From Acanthochromis polyacanthus (lineage: Eukaryota > Chordata > Actinopteri > Pomacentridae): a stretch of DNA of 64,000 nt. A program made the position numbers and the translations under genes. Location: positions 41,951,474-42,015,473 of the forward strand of contig NC_067113.1 in the NCBI RefSeq assembly GCF_021347895.1. Direction: 5' to 3'. Each line of letters begins with the position of its first letter. Within the stretch, counting starts at the first letter, position 1. Below, in pieces: positions 40,760-53,200 of this stretch. The notes under the pieces were generated by a model. The model was given only the letters and a program-made list of their open reading frames with translations. It searched no databases and was not told the DNA's origin.

Positions 40760-41870
40760 ATAAGCTACGAGCGGCCAGCCAATATCAGGAAGTGGTATAT
40801 GCGGATAAAACACAAGTGGCATACCGTTGGAGAGCAGCAGCATACCGACGGCCACTTTCGAACTCAGCATCTCTCACAACTCAGATTGAATGATTCAGCA
40901 GCACTCTGTTGTTCAAAAATACCTGTTTCCAACTTCACATGCCAGGAAAGAAAGACAGTGACAGCTCTAAGCAACGACTGCATCGTCACCATCCAGGTTG
41001 CGGATAGAGGGGAGATGCACAGTGGTACTGAGCCATCACATTACCGGCTTCACCCTCAAGAAGCCACAGCATGCATATCTGGACTTCCTAAGACACACAA
41101 AGGAGCACCACTTCAACCCATCATCAGAAGCATTAACCCAGTCACCTATAACACTACAAGACATCTCGCCAATCATGTGTAGCGCTTGTGGTTGGAAATA
41201 CCTCACATTACGTCCTAAATTACACACAATTTGTCTACAAGGTCCACAAACTGAAACTAGCACCATTCAATATCACCTCTTTTTTTCACATGTATACCTT
41301 CATCTGAGACAGAGGCGGGGAATGACCCAGGTACAACAACAGAGCTAACTTTTTTTTGCATTTCAAAATACTGAGGGTTTCTGCAGACGAAAGCACCCAC
41401 TGTGGCCAATCTCTACACAAACAACTCTCAGCCACTGGTTCAGATATGTGGATGACGTCTGGGCCAGAACCAAGAAATAAAAGCTTTCATTTGTAATCTG
41501 TGGATGGCAACATAAAGTTCACAAGAGAGGAGTTCAGGGAAAACAAGCTGCCTTTTTTGGACTGTGCCGTTGAAGAAGAGTCTTTTAAGGAGTCTAAACA
41601 CTGAGGTTTACCAGAAACAAACACACACAGACCACTACTTCCTCCCAAAACCCAGTGGAACATAAGCTGGAGGTTACGGGAACCTTCCAGCACTGATGGA
41701 AATGAAAACAAGCACACACATATTAAGAAAGCACTAAAAAACTGTGGCTATCCCAGCTGGACCTTCGTTCAATCAGCGAAGAGATCTGGAAAAGAAAAAG
41801 AAGAACAAGCTTAACATCTAGCATGTGGCCCAAGAAAGTTGGGACTTTCTCCAAGCTCAACATACCAGAG
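40760..41870 (+). pseudogene. Penelope-like element reverse transcriptase relic
   Basis: Broken reading frames carry Penelope-like reverse transcriptase hallmarks in order. They are SGLPKTHKGAPLQPIIRSI then NPVTYNTTRHLANHV near 41074-41180, RYVDDVWA (catalytic Asp pair) near 41442-41465, and IKFTREEFRENKLPFLDC near 41511-41568. Then come EVYQKQTHTDHYF with a break near 41603-41642, and HIKKALKNCGYPSW near 41718-41760. Stops and frame shifts lie between them. No GIY-YIG endonuclease was recognised downstream. It is an old inactive copy in the ppfia2 3' intron. Confidence 0.78.
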
Positions 41871-43144
41871 CACTTCTGCAGAAACCCCTAAAGATCACAG
41901 CGAGGACTTTTTGAGGACTTCTTTTGTGTTCCCTCACAAAAGGCTTTACACTCCTTGCTTTAATCCGTAATTATTCATTTTTAAAGGCAGCTCTCCAACA
42001 ATTTCCAGCTGCTAGTTGTGAGCACAGCTGCAGCTCTTCTACCTGGATGTGAGGATGAAGCTTTGGCTGGGTATCTGGCTATTGTTTGGGCTTCCACTAT
42101 TCAAATCTGCACTGGATGTGTTTATTTGCTTTTGCAGGAATGCACACACACTATGACTGTAAGATGTCAGTGTTACAACCATTAAAAATGAATATGACAC
42201 AGCTGTAGTTGCAACAATGGCTGCAGATGGTGACTGCTCCTCTAGTTTTCTTTCTTAAAGCACGGATGCAAACGTGTGTCAAACAGTACCCATAAGTCCA
42301 GTCACATCTTCACCAAAGCATATTGTAAAGTGATGTACAACCTATTGTAAGGTAAGTTCTTGCCCTGACCCTTGCAGGCCTCCATACTATTCAGATCCTG
42401 CTCTTAGATAAAGACCGATTCACTCCAAGGATCAAACACCCAATCACAAGTTAAGCATTGTTGCATATGCAGTCCAACGAGGATAGAAACACACAGACCT
42501 GTAATAAGGGGAGACTTACCCACTACATACAATGCAGTCTTGATATCCCTGTTTTTCTGCTGGAAGCTTTACTCCTGCAACCTCTGTAATCATCTAAATG
42601 TTTTGTAGTTTAACAACAAACAGTTTACTATCCAGTTTTGGCATCTGGATGCAGTGAAAGCAGGAAACTGAAGCATCAGCTCGATAATATAATGCTGAGA
42701 TGCAGCGATCATGTAGGAATGAGTGTTTAGAAGAGACAGTAAGGAAAGTCAAATCCGAGCACAGAGGTTGGATTTAGTGAGTATAGTTCCATCTTCATAA
42801 GCATAATTTTGTTTTTCCAAAGTATCTGCTCATCCCCTAGAGTCCCCTGCAGGCTGCTACTTCTAATGCTTGTTGTACTACTACTCCTCAGCAAAAACAA
42901 TCAAGTGCAAAGTTCAGTGAGCACCATGGGTTGAATTCTGGTACACGATCCTCAGTTGTTGACATTTAGATTTTTGCACTGGTGCACATTACAGTACAAG
43001 ATTTGCATAGAGGCACAGAAAAAAAAAACATTTTCGCAATCTTTTGACCTCCCTTATTTCCAACCCTGCATTGAAAGCAAAATCTTACATTTGCAATATA
43101 TTCAGAAAGTATTTGACTATTTCACAGGCCTGGTTCTGTGAAAT

Positions 43145-43194
<50 letters not shown>

Positions 43195-43953
43195 ACAAAT
43201 CTAAAAAAGAAATAATGGCAAAAATAAATAAATAAAACTATATATAATAGAAAACAATAATAAAAAAAAGTGGTTTTTACAAGGGGAGAGTGCTCGGATT
43301 AGATTTTTGGTGTCCTGTCTGCTCTATTTTTTTGTGGACCTTCTTTCATAAAGCCACATTAATTCCCCCTATCATTCTGATTTGTATCACTATAATGCAT
43401 AAAATCTTCAAAGGGGGGGTGAATATTTTTTCTACACAACTAGTTGAGAACAACATCCACCATCATCGCCGCCTGCACACTGAATGCATTCAGTTACATT
43501 TCTGTGGCACAGTCATACATATTCTATCACCATTTCCAACCCAATATGCAATTACTGCCGTTATGTGTGCGAGTTCGAAGTAAACAGATTTAAAGCTCAA
43601 GGATTCCGACTAATGACCAATCCATTTCACGTCAAGCACGGACAGCTGCATTGATTAGCGCTGACGCAAATCCTTCGTGTCAGATGCACGTGGGACAGAC
43701 GGCAAGAAAAGATGTCTGAAATACGTCCAGTCAGTGCAGACTGCTATTAGAGCTGTAAAAATTACTTAAGGGATGCAGCCGTACATCACCAATCACAAGA
43801 CAGAATTTTTAATCTGAACTAAATATGTCTAAAAATATTTGATCCATCTTGTTTATAATAACTGGCATAAAAAGTGTGAAGAAATGTTTGTTTTTTACTG
43901 TTTTAAAGCACAAAATTGACGTATATATCTGATTAATGCGGCTAGTTGCTAAT
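41871..43953 (+). other. Intronic/3' region with (TA)n microsatellite
   Basis: No exon was recognised. A (TA)n tract of about 40 bases lies at 43150-43188, and an A-rich patch follows to about 43270. Confidence 0.55.
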
Positions 43954-44655
43954 GAGTCAGTATATAAATGCAGGATTTTTTGTATCATAGTTGACTTTTT
44001 TCTTGCTGTTTTCAGACCTAAAATCAACATGGCCGCCTATAACCAAACATCACATGGAATTTTTACAGAAAGATTCTTTTAAATATTATATATACAATTG
44101 AGTAAAATTATAATTGAAAGTTATTTATAAAGATATTTTAGTAAACCTGTTGACTACTTTATATTAAATAACTCAGAAAGCCTTGGAGTCTTGCCAGTCT
44201 TTTCTCCAGGAGGAAATGACATCATGAGGAGCAGGTCATGTGATCTGGAATTAACTCACTTCCTTGAGAGGTGTTTTTGTAACGGGGAACTTAGTTGAAA
44301 GTGATACAATTTGTTATTTTCCATTGAAAATTTGATATATTGCCAAAAAATAACAATCTGTTGTGATTAACTCAACTTAATATGAACACAATCAAAAGAA
44401 TTTTTGAATAAGCTCATTTTATTATTTTATTATTGTTTAGCTGATTAGAAGGTGGTTGTAGAATTCAGACAGTTAATTAGTTGACACTTTAGTGATATCC
44501 TGTCAATTTTAATAATAAGTGATTGTGTCTACAATAATTAATTCTGGAATTTGTAAAGACATAATAATCGTAGACATAGAAAACATTAGTTGTTTTTTTT
44601 TTACTTTTAATAAAAAATATATGCAAGAAATGTCCCTCAATTGTATATTGATCCA
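43954..44655 (+). mobile_element. GGGTCAGTATATAATTG-end element, copy F
   Basis: The left end is gagtcagtatataaatgcag and the right end ctcaattgtatattgatcc. Internal landmarks run in the same order as copy B. The flanking tetramers (taat/ttat or atta) match only partly. No ORF is present. Confidence 0.78.
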
Positions 44656-45168
44656 TTATGGGTGGTAAACATGCAGCCCGTTGGCCAAATCTGGTCCTCC
44701 AGAGGGTCCAATTCAGCCCTCAAAGTGTAAAAATTACAGAGAAGACATTACCAGATTTTAAATTTATAAAACTTTAAATCTAATATAATTTCTAAACCAT
44801 GACAAGTTGTTTTGATCATAAAGTAAAATATGAGATTGTTCAATTTGTGTCTCATTTTTGTCATATTTTGTTTTGCTTTTGTTGTTCTTGTCTGATTTTC
44901 ATTGTTGGTCTCATGTTTTTTGTCGTTTTGTGATTCCTTTTTGTCTCTTTTATGTTTTTTCTCTAATTTTTGTTTTGCTTTATTCATTCTTTTGTGTATC
45001 GTTTCTGTTGTTTGTCTACTTTTTTGTTGCTTTGTTTCTCACTTCTGTCATTTTTTGTCTCATTTTGTCATTTGTCCATTTTGTTGTCGCTTTGTAGCTT
45101 TTTTTGTCTGATTTTTGGTTTTTACTTCGTGTCGTTTGTCTATTTTTTTTGTCACTTGTGTCTCATTT
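44656..45168 (-). mobile_element. hAT-like element fragment in reverse, with 'gacaaaa' array
   Basis: It starts with the reverse of the GTGTCAAAC family's right side ('ggtaaacatgcagcccgttg', then 'ctccagagggtccaattcag'). It continues through 'gtgtaaaaattacagagaag' and 'acaagttgttttgatcataa' into the A-rich array (T-rich here, 44840-45165). The array then passes directly into the right part of the other element family, so the far hAT end is missing. Confidence 0.7.
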
Positions 45169-45312
45169 TTGTTTGTTTCCATAATAAATTATTGTGGAAT
45201 TTCCAAAGACATGATCATAATGAGCATAAAAAGCATTCGTTTTTTTTAATTTCACTAAAAATGTAAGATATATCCTATGGACTTCAAAAATCCCTCAGCT
45301 ATATGTTCACCC
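45169..45312 (+). mobile_element. GGGTCAGTATATAATTG-end element fragment, copy G (right end only)
   Basis: It begins 'gtttccataataaattattg', continues 'aagacatgatcataatgagc' and ends 'atccctcagctatatgttcaccc', the family's right end. It is joined on its left to the A-rich array of the hAT-like fragment. Confidence 0.72.
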
Positions 45313-46700
45313 TGATACTCCTACTTTCAAAGTCATCCTTGTAACTATAACCAGTAAATAAGCCACCAAATTTGGGTTTTAGTCTGCATTTTTTGCATGT
45401 TGTTATTCAGTTTTCCTCTCTTTTCTCCCCAGCGTTGGAGATTTCAAGGGTCTCATTGAACCCTACTTCTTTCGTATCCCTGCAGGTACAGTTCTGAATG
45501 GAGACTAACTAGCGGAGCAGCTGGACGGGCCGACCCTGCTGAGGAGTGAACCATTCTGACGACACGCACTGCCAAGAAGCCCTGCTCTCCTCTCTGACCT
45601 TTCCTCCCCCCACACCCCGCTCCATCCCCTATAATGTGGGCACCAGATGCCGGTGCTAAACTGTCCTGCAGGCCGCCCCCCTCCGTTGTCACCATTTCTA
45701 CCTTTTACATGTACAGTAACTTGTCAAAGCATAATGTACTGTGTATTTCTTCTACAGGAGATGTGTAGGTTATCTGTAAATTAATATAAATATGCCATTT
45801 TTAATATATACACACATCTATGTATAAAAAAAAGATATTCAGAGTTTGTGCAAAAAATACGTCCCTGCCACCTCATTTAGTGGACCATAGATTAATATAT
45901 GCTGCTCTTTAAACTCTCTCCATATTACCCCCGTCCCTCTAGATCATATTGTACATATGGTTTTATTTTTTCATTGTGCTAATAATGATGATGATGATGA
46001 ACCTGTGCTGCACCATGCGGAGAGGAAGAGATTCTCGATGTCGTGTGAAAACCTGCCCTCTAGTGGCAAACACAGGAAAAAAAGCACCACTCCGAGCCCG
46101 AGTCAACAAAACTTCATTATCCTTTCGGAGCATTTTAAGAGGACGTGTCTACGCACTGGAACAAACCTGACAAGCACTTTCATACAACCGCATCAACTCA
46201 ACGGACTCTTTAGTAGCCAAGGACGGAACAAGAGACGCCGTTGCTCTCCGAAGTTGCACAAAACTTCCCCTCAGAGAACAAAAAGAAAGCAGCAGGTCGT
46301 CCACAGAAGCTGTCACTCGTTGTACTGTATGTTTTGTCAGGCGACGCATTCACACAAAAAGGACAACTACACTTTTCAGCCGAGCTGGCCTTCTCCCTCG
46401 AACCCTTCGGACACTTAAACAGAAGAAATAACTGAAAGACAGACTGCTTTAGCTCATAGTGTGTGTAGAGTGTATATGACCATGTCGAAGTGAGGTGACT
46501 TAATGACAAAAAAAACCCTGTTGCTTGCCGTGACTTACATTTGGTGTAACTGTTGACTCTTTGTTTCCGTCAGAGTTTCCAGCAGGGTGACCCGTTGTAC
46601 AGCCCTGTTTTCTGTCTTTTGGTTATTTCCGACGGACCACGCAAAACGACGTCTTTTCATTTCGTTTTTACATCTTCAATTTGCACGAACGATGAATCAT

Positions 46701-46732
46701 TTTATTTTGTGTCCATTCTTTTTTTATTTATT
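46701..46732 (-). terminator. Candidate polyadenylation signals of acss3
   Basis: Three minus-strand AATAAA motifs (TTTATT on plus at 46701, 46723 and 46727) lie 445-476 bases past the acss3 stop. No AATAAA was seen nearer. If used, the two genes' 3' ends would overlap. Confidence 0.4.
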
Positions 46733-46785
46733 ACTTCTTGTACTTTGGTCAAAACTAAGTGGTGAGCAAACAAATTTTCATTGTC

Positions 46786-46791
46786 AATAAA
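46786..46791 (+). terminator. Polyadenylation signal of ppfia2
   Basis: AATAAA follows a T-rich stretch and is the last such signal before the acss3 exons. Confidence 0.6.
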
Positions 46792-47176
46792 ATTTAAAAA
46801 ACTGTCAGTGAATGAGTCGCCTTCATTATTCCTCATTCATATTTGAAAATGTTTAGCTTGCAGTAGCTGTAGCTTGTCTCCTTTCATTATTAATTATGAG
46901 TCTGTTGTGCAGCCTTAATTCACATTATTATTCAGATTAAGTACAAATATATCGTTAATTTCATTATTACAAGTGGAAATACTGAAATAGGTCCAGTTTA
47001 CATAAAACAAGAACAAAACTTGACTTAGAAAACTGGAATAATTGCTAATTTTGCTTCTACTTTGCAGCACACCGTGCATGGAGTGAACATTCTTGCATGT
47101 TTCTGGTGAAAAAAAGTGAACTTGTGTCCGCCTGGTTTGTAATACTTCAGCTTTCTCCGTCGTCATACAGCTCAGT

Positions 47177-47260
47177 TCAGGCTCGCCTACGTCCGAGAGC
47201 TTTCTCAACTTGTCTCTCTATGTGTTTGAACACCTCTGGGTCCTCAATGGTTGGAGTGAT
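47177..47260 (-). CDS. acss3: acss3 last coding exon with stop
   Basis: Acceptor gctgtttttctccacag (minus strand). It reads ITPTIEDPEVFKHIERQVEK then ALGRRRA and TGA. TIEDP-VF-H is the conserved end of ACSS3. The Arg-rich tail is longer than I would expect for the family. Confidence 0.9.
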   Translation of the reverse strand: MTPTIEDPEVFKHIERQVEKALGRRRA

Positions 47261-50200
47261 CTGTGGAGAAAAACAGCTCTTTAGAAAGCCTGCTGAGAAA
47301 AACTTTATTTACATGATCTAAATGGTGCCACAAAACCTTTGTAATGCATTTATTACATTTTGATAAAGTATCTAGAGGCTTTGATAGCTGAGTCCTTGTG
47401 TTTCTATGTGTAAACTAACCTGCTATATTAAGAAGCATTGTTTCTCACTTTGTCACTGAGGTCTCAAAGGGAGCGTGTGATCAGCACAGCACTGAGTCAG
47501 TAAGTATAAAGAGATGAAATCCCAAATGAGCCTCGGTTCTGTTTAATGAGTACAGGGCCCGCTAATGCAACATCATCGCTCAAACTCTCAGCGGCAAATC
47601 GAGCTGTACTGTCTCCAGAGCTGCTGTGTAATCCGTCAGAGGGGACAGGAAACAAAACACAGACTGTATTTTCCTTTAGAGAGTTGTTCCCGGAGCACAG
47701 GAAGTACTGCTGAGGAAATGCAGTGGTCCCTCGCCATAACGTGATTCAGTTTTCGCAGGTTCACTGTATTGCGGATTTTGAAATTGCATTTGATATCGTG
47801 GATTTTTCACTATATCGCAGGATTATACAGTATATAAGTATTTTATTTATTTATTATTGTGGCATTCTATGTAGATGAATGATGCTGGAAAAAGGATATC
47901 TGCCTTTTATGTACTCAACATCTGGCAGATGCTTTTATTTTGACACACACACAGAGAGCAGCGCTACTGAAAATGTGACAGGAAGTCATCAAACACACAC
48001 GACACTTCACACTCAGTCCTGACAACATAACACTTAACCAAACTAACTAGGCTGACTAACCCATAAAAACACAATAAAACACAAACACTAGTAACACTGG
48101 AACAATAACAGTGCAGTCATAGCAACCGGCTCTGCGATCGCTACATTATTTTAATTATTTTTGCAGTAAAATAAGCATTTTCTAGCCTAAAACAATCCAA
48201 AAACGATATATGAGATCAGAATTAAAACATATTACAAGAATATTTAACCAAAATAAAACTCGTAGCGTGTAGCGCTGCGTTCTGATTGGCTCAACGACCG
48301 TAGCATCAGTCTCCTCTGTTGCTCTGCAGTGTTGTGCGGTGTGTAGGGAGGGTTTTTACCGCCTTAAAATATACGGGGCATCTATAAAGTCTCTTTACAA
48401 TTTTAAGAATTTATTACAAAGGCAGTTGAAAAGATATCTTAACCAGATTTGTAGACCGGTGGATTGGAAGGGATGGGCCAATTCCTTGGTCACCACGTTC
48501 ACCACATGTCACTCTCTTGAACTTCTTTCCACGGCATTATGTCATAGATATCATGTACCGAACAAAGATACGGGACACTACTGAGATGAAGCAAAAGATT
48601 TCTGATGCCATTGCCACCACTGATGAGGCTCTGCTACAGCGAACATGGCAAGAAATCGAGCATCGTCTTGATGTGCTACGTGCAATTAATGGTGCCCCTA
48701 TAGAGGTGTATTAAATAAGGTAGAAAAACTTTGACAACCACTGATTATAATAAAACAAATCTGGTTAAGATATCTGATCAACTGCCTTTGTAATAAATTC
48801 TTAAAATTGTTAAGAGATATTATGGACACCTTGTATATAAGGAATTAAATGAATATAATGGCTTCTTCACAAATTTTCATCCGTCACGGAAGGGTCTGGA
48901 ACATAAGCCCTACAATAGATTAGGGACCACTATAATGCCCAAGCTATTAGAGTCGTTTCATACCTTGTAAGGTTTCTCGTTGACCAGGTTGGCTAAAGAG
49001 GAGCGAGGGATCTTGCCAGAGCGGGTCTTCGGCAATCCATGGACAAAAAGCACTTTCTTAAAGGCAGCCACTGGTCCGATGGTGTCTCTCACAAGCTTCA
49101 CTATCTCATTTATGACCTCCTCCTCGGTTTTCTGCACACCTGAGACACATTGGACACGATGCAAACAAGAACAAGTAGCTTTAATGCCACCTGTAATTTC
49201 AGGGTTTTTTTTGCCCAAGATATCTGACATCTCCAAAAGGAGGCAAAGTACGGGTGGCAAAATGCTGATTACCAAGGAGTCATAGTCAATGTGCAGTATT
49301 ACCATTAGACTGATGATCAAAAGATGGTGTAAAATACTTCAGTTCTCACCTTTCTTGAGTACACACAGGGCCAAGGGAACATGACCCTTCAGAGAGTCCT
49401 CTAGACCGACCACTGCACAGTCCCCCACAGTTGGATGCTGCATCACTGACTGCAAAACACAAACATCATAAAACCACAAACAAAAGAGTTGGGAAAAGGT
49501 TTATCCTTCACTTTGTTCTGGTACCTCCTCCAATGCTCCGGCAGACAACCTGTGACCGGCCACATTGATGACATCATCAGAGCGAGACATGATGTAAAGG
49601 AAACCCTCGTCGTCCACAAAACCTGCATCCATGGTATCATAGTAACCCTGAGGGAAAAAAAGGTCAGTATGTCCTTTATATCAGAGGGAAATTTTACAGT
49701 AAGAGGACTGTCACACAGTCAGATCCTACAAGGGCTGGAAATAAGCAAAATAGTTCTGCAATGTAGGATTCCAACACTAGAGGGCCACCTTTTACCACAA
49801 ATTCAACACTTCCTACCTCTCATATATTATTGATCCAGCGTCATAAAAGCAGAATTGAGCACAACTTCAAGGAACTGCAATTATTACAGTACAAAAATAC
49901 CTTTCTGTTATTAATTCAAGGAGCCTTCACTCTTAAACTCTTATCCTTATCGCTACATACCACCCCATATGCATACTGTACCTTCTTTTTCAGAACAGTC
50001 TAGACTATGCAGATCTGACATTATTTGATCTGATTATGCTTGCAGATTTTTTATATTATCCTTGATCTCAATAAAAATGTTGTCTCATCATAAACAGCTG
50101 CCACTGGAGGCCTCTTTTCATATTTGTGTGGAGAAGATCCGCCAATAGCAGAATCATGGTGGTGGGAGGCCATTTAAGAACATTGTCCACATACAGTGAC

Positions 50201-53200
50201 TACAGCTTCTGAATCCTTGCAATGAAAAGCAAATTCTTGTTTTGTGTTTTTTTCTGACAAAGTGGGATGTTACGCCAGCTGAAATTCAGAAATGTGGTGT
50301 CATTTCCAAACCAGATTATTAAACTATATTTTGCTGCACAGAGAAACAACTACAACTAATTTCTGATGTTTCTTTTTTATAGGCTGCAGACTTGCGGATT
50401 TAAACTATTGGGACTCGTTCGAGCAAGAAGCATGAGGGTGAAAGTGGGTGAAGAAATAAGAAACAGAGAAGTTTCATCTGTTTTCACATGATGGTTACTT
50501 TGGTTTGTACAAGTAGCTGAAGCAACATTACAAATATTCAGTTCCACAGTTTCCTGTGTTCTGTTTATGCAATGACAAGTTCATGAGTAATCATAAGTGT
50601 GGAGATGGGTGTAGGTAATAACTATGATTACATTTGAATATAATTTTGAAATGATTTTCTCAATAACACTTGGTCACACAGACAAACAAATGGAATCATT
50701 GGAAAGGTCAAGTCGAGCGGTTTAATTTGATTTGCACTCGAGCTCATTGCTACGAATTCTCTGTATGCAATTCAGCTGAGAAGAAGGGACGTGACTTTGG
50801 ATGTGAATTTCATCTGGCTCTAAGGAGGTGTTTCTTAAAGTGTGGGGGGCACAAAGGCACGAGAGGAGATGCGAGCGACGAGGAGGAAAAGCTACGTCTA
50901 CACGGAACTAATTAGCTGAACTACTGTCTAAACGTCGGCCTTTTTTTCATGGCACACAACAAAACTCAAACTGCGCTGGCCATTTCTCAATACCAAGTAC
51001 GCAAGTGCTTACTTGCATGAGAGTCCATACTTGCGTCCATACTTGCCAAGTACGGACTTGCAAGTACAGACTCGTGAAAATGTTTCATTAACGTGCAACT
51101 GGAACACCAGCGTACTTGATGATGTCACCATCTTGGCTCATCTACTCCGATTATTTTTACCAGGGGTGTCAAACATGCGACCCGTGGACCAAAACCGGCC
51201 CACCAGGTGATCCATTTCGGTCAGACAACTTTACAAAGTGTAAAAATTACAGAGAAGACATTCTGTAAACCGTAAATTTGTAAAACTGTAATTTTTAAGT
51301 AATTTCTAGACTTTAGCAAGTTGTTTTGATCAGAAAATAAAATAGTAGATTGTTCGGTTCCAGATGGCCGTGAATGAATGTTTTGTGCCTTTTTGTGGAT
51401 GCACTGTATCCTGTCAGTTGCAATGCACACGTAAATGATCAACTGAGGCACAATGTTGTTGAAAATGAACTTATTTTTCTTTAACAGTTTCAGGTTGTTC
51501 ATAATGTTTTGTAAAAAGATACTTCATTAAGTGTGATCATTTTCAGAATGTACTTTTTTGAACTAAAACAAAGGAAAAAAGTTGGAGTTGTGGTTATTTA
51601 AAGGTTTTTATGCTGTGATTTTACTGCTCACTGGAGATCAAATTGGCCTGAATGTGGAACCTGAACCAAGATGAGTTTGACACCCCTGATCTTTACAGCA
51701 TGAAAAACAATTAAATGGAATCAGATATAATTACATATTCACATTTTAATATAAAAACTGTTTATATATATATAGACATAAATATATAAACTACTGGTTG
51801 GGTGAGGAAGTTTTTGCCTTCCGAAGAGGGGTCTGACAGAAAGTTTAAGAACCACTGCTCTAAGGGTTACACTAGATGGGATTTCTACAGTACAGCATGT
51901 TTCTTGTTCAACTAGGAGAGCATTCAAACAGCATAGTCCGATGCTGCACCAAAATATAATGATTTCTTCCATTGTCCATGCTCCACCTGGCCACTATGAA
52001 TTTAAGTCTGGTACTTTCCGTGTAAAATTCTGAAGGAAAAAAAAAAAGAAACATACCTCCACCTCAGCTCTTTGCTTAAGTGGAGGAATAGCAATGATTC
52101 CATGAAGAAATTAGCATCCAACTTACTGGGAACTTGGTGAAGTAAAGCTTCTTAAATAAATCCCGGTTCTGCCACAACGACAAAGCTGCACCAGGTGGTA
52201 AAGGTAGTCTGAAGGGGGAGAATAATGAGTTGAATTTAGTTTAATACATGAAAGAAACTAGCATTCAAGGCAAAACAATACACCAATGGCCCTACACATA
52301 AAATGTCTGGTTGGATCTTCTCTGGTTTGGGTCATTTTAAAGCCAACCAACTCTATGAGACTTCACTCCCTGAAGCCATAGGGGTGTGTAAAGACGGATC
52401 TGCCTTCATTTCACTTCCCTGCAGTGAGTCTCCGCACACAGAAAGTCTCTGCTCGACTTCACCTTCCTGACTCACACTGAGTCAACCCAAACAATCACAC
52501 AGGGTAGATAGGAAAGCTCAGTGACTCAGTCTTTATTTAACAAGAGACTACACAGTAATCCCAGTTCTTGGCCGGTGTCTTGATAAAGATGGTCCAATCT
52601 CACATGTTTGAACCCTAAGCATGACTCCACATAGATGAATTCACTAAAAGGAGAACATAAAATGCTGATATTTTGTTGAAAGGCGATGATTAAAACCCAA
52701 CCTTGTCTGCTGTTTGGCTAAAATATACACCATCATTTCCTTTGCACAAAAATAATGTATACTATATGTATACTAAAAGCAACATTATGCAGTGACAAAC
52801 TTTTAGTAGATTTTTGCACTATGAACCCCCAGACCTGCCCTCAGGTCTAAAAGGATGCTTTTGTTTGATTTGTTTTTTTGTTTTTTTTTTGCCAAAATTA
52901 CACTATTTATCAGACCAAGAAACTGTATACAACTTTTCATCTGTCCTTGTACTAATCATGGGTGAATAAAGGTTTTGTTTTTTTTTTAAACATTAAAAAA
53001 ACACTTTAATCTACATTTCTCAAACATTGGCCAAAGATTCTGTAAAAATGTAAAAGCTTTGAACACTGACACAGCTGTGACGAACAGAGATTTCAGCTGA
53101 ACTAGGTTGAACTGTAGGCAGTGTTTACACATGGCAGATAGGAGAAAAAGATTAAAACTAATTAAAATGTAAGTAACAAAATATTACAGTATGTAGCAAA

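Larger units (their letters stand above)
45433..46810 (+). other. ppfia2: Probable distal 3' UTR exon of ppfia2
   Basis: A strong acceptor (tttcctctcttttctccccag) is at 45432 and a second (tatccctgcag) at 45485. Unique, non-repetitive sequence follows up to AATAAA at 46786-46791. The frames open in it are short and unlike any family. If spliced from the stop-containing exon it is pure 3' UTR. If spliced from the internal donor at 39691 it would replace the normal tail. Confidence 0.6.
47721..48932. mobile_element. Tigger/pogo-like terminal-repeat element, hosting a mariner insert
   Basis: The left end cagtggtccctcgccataac is followed by 'gattcagttttcgcaggttc', wording typical of Tigger-like ends. 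The right end, 'attagggaccactata', is the inverse of the first dozen bases. It lies in the last acss3 intron and contains the mariner relic at 48365-48845. No Tigger transposase was recognised. Confidence 0.6.

Noticed and set aside
43150..43188. (TA)n tract as an origin or matrix-attachment signal
   Set aside because: It is an ordinary dinucleotide microsatellite, with nothing else supporting a function.
45949..46418. 153-codon frame downstream of ppfia2
   Set aside because: It lies in the probable 3' UTR, has mixed composition with no domain, and overlaps another open frame. There is no splice support.
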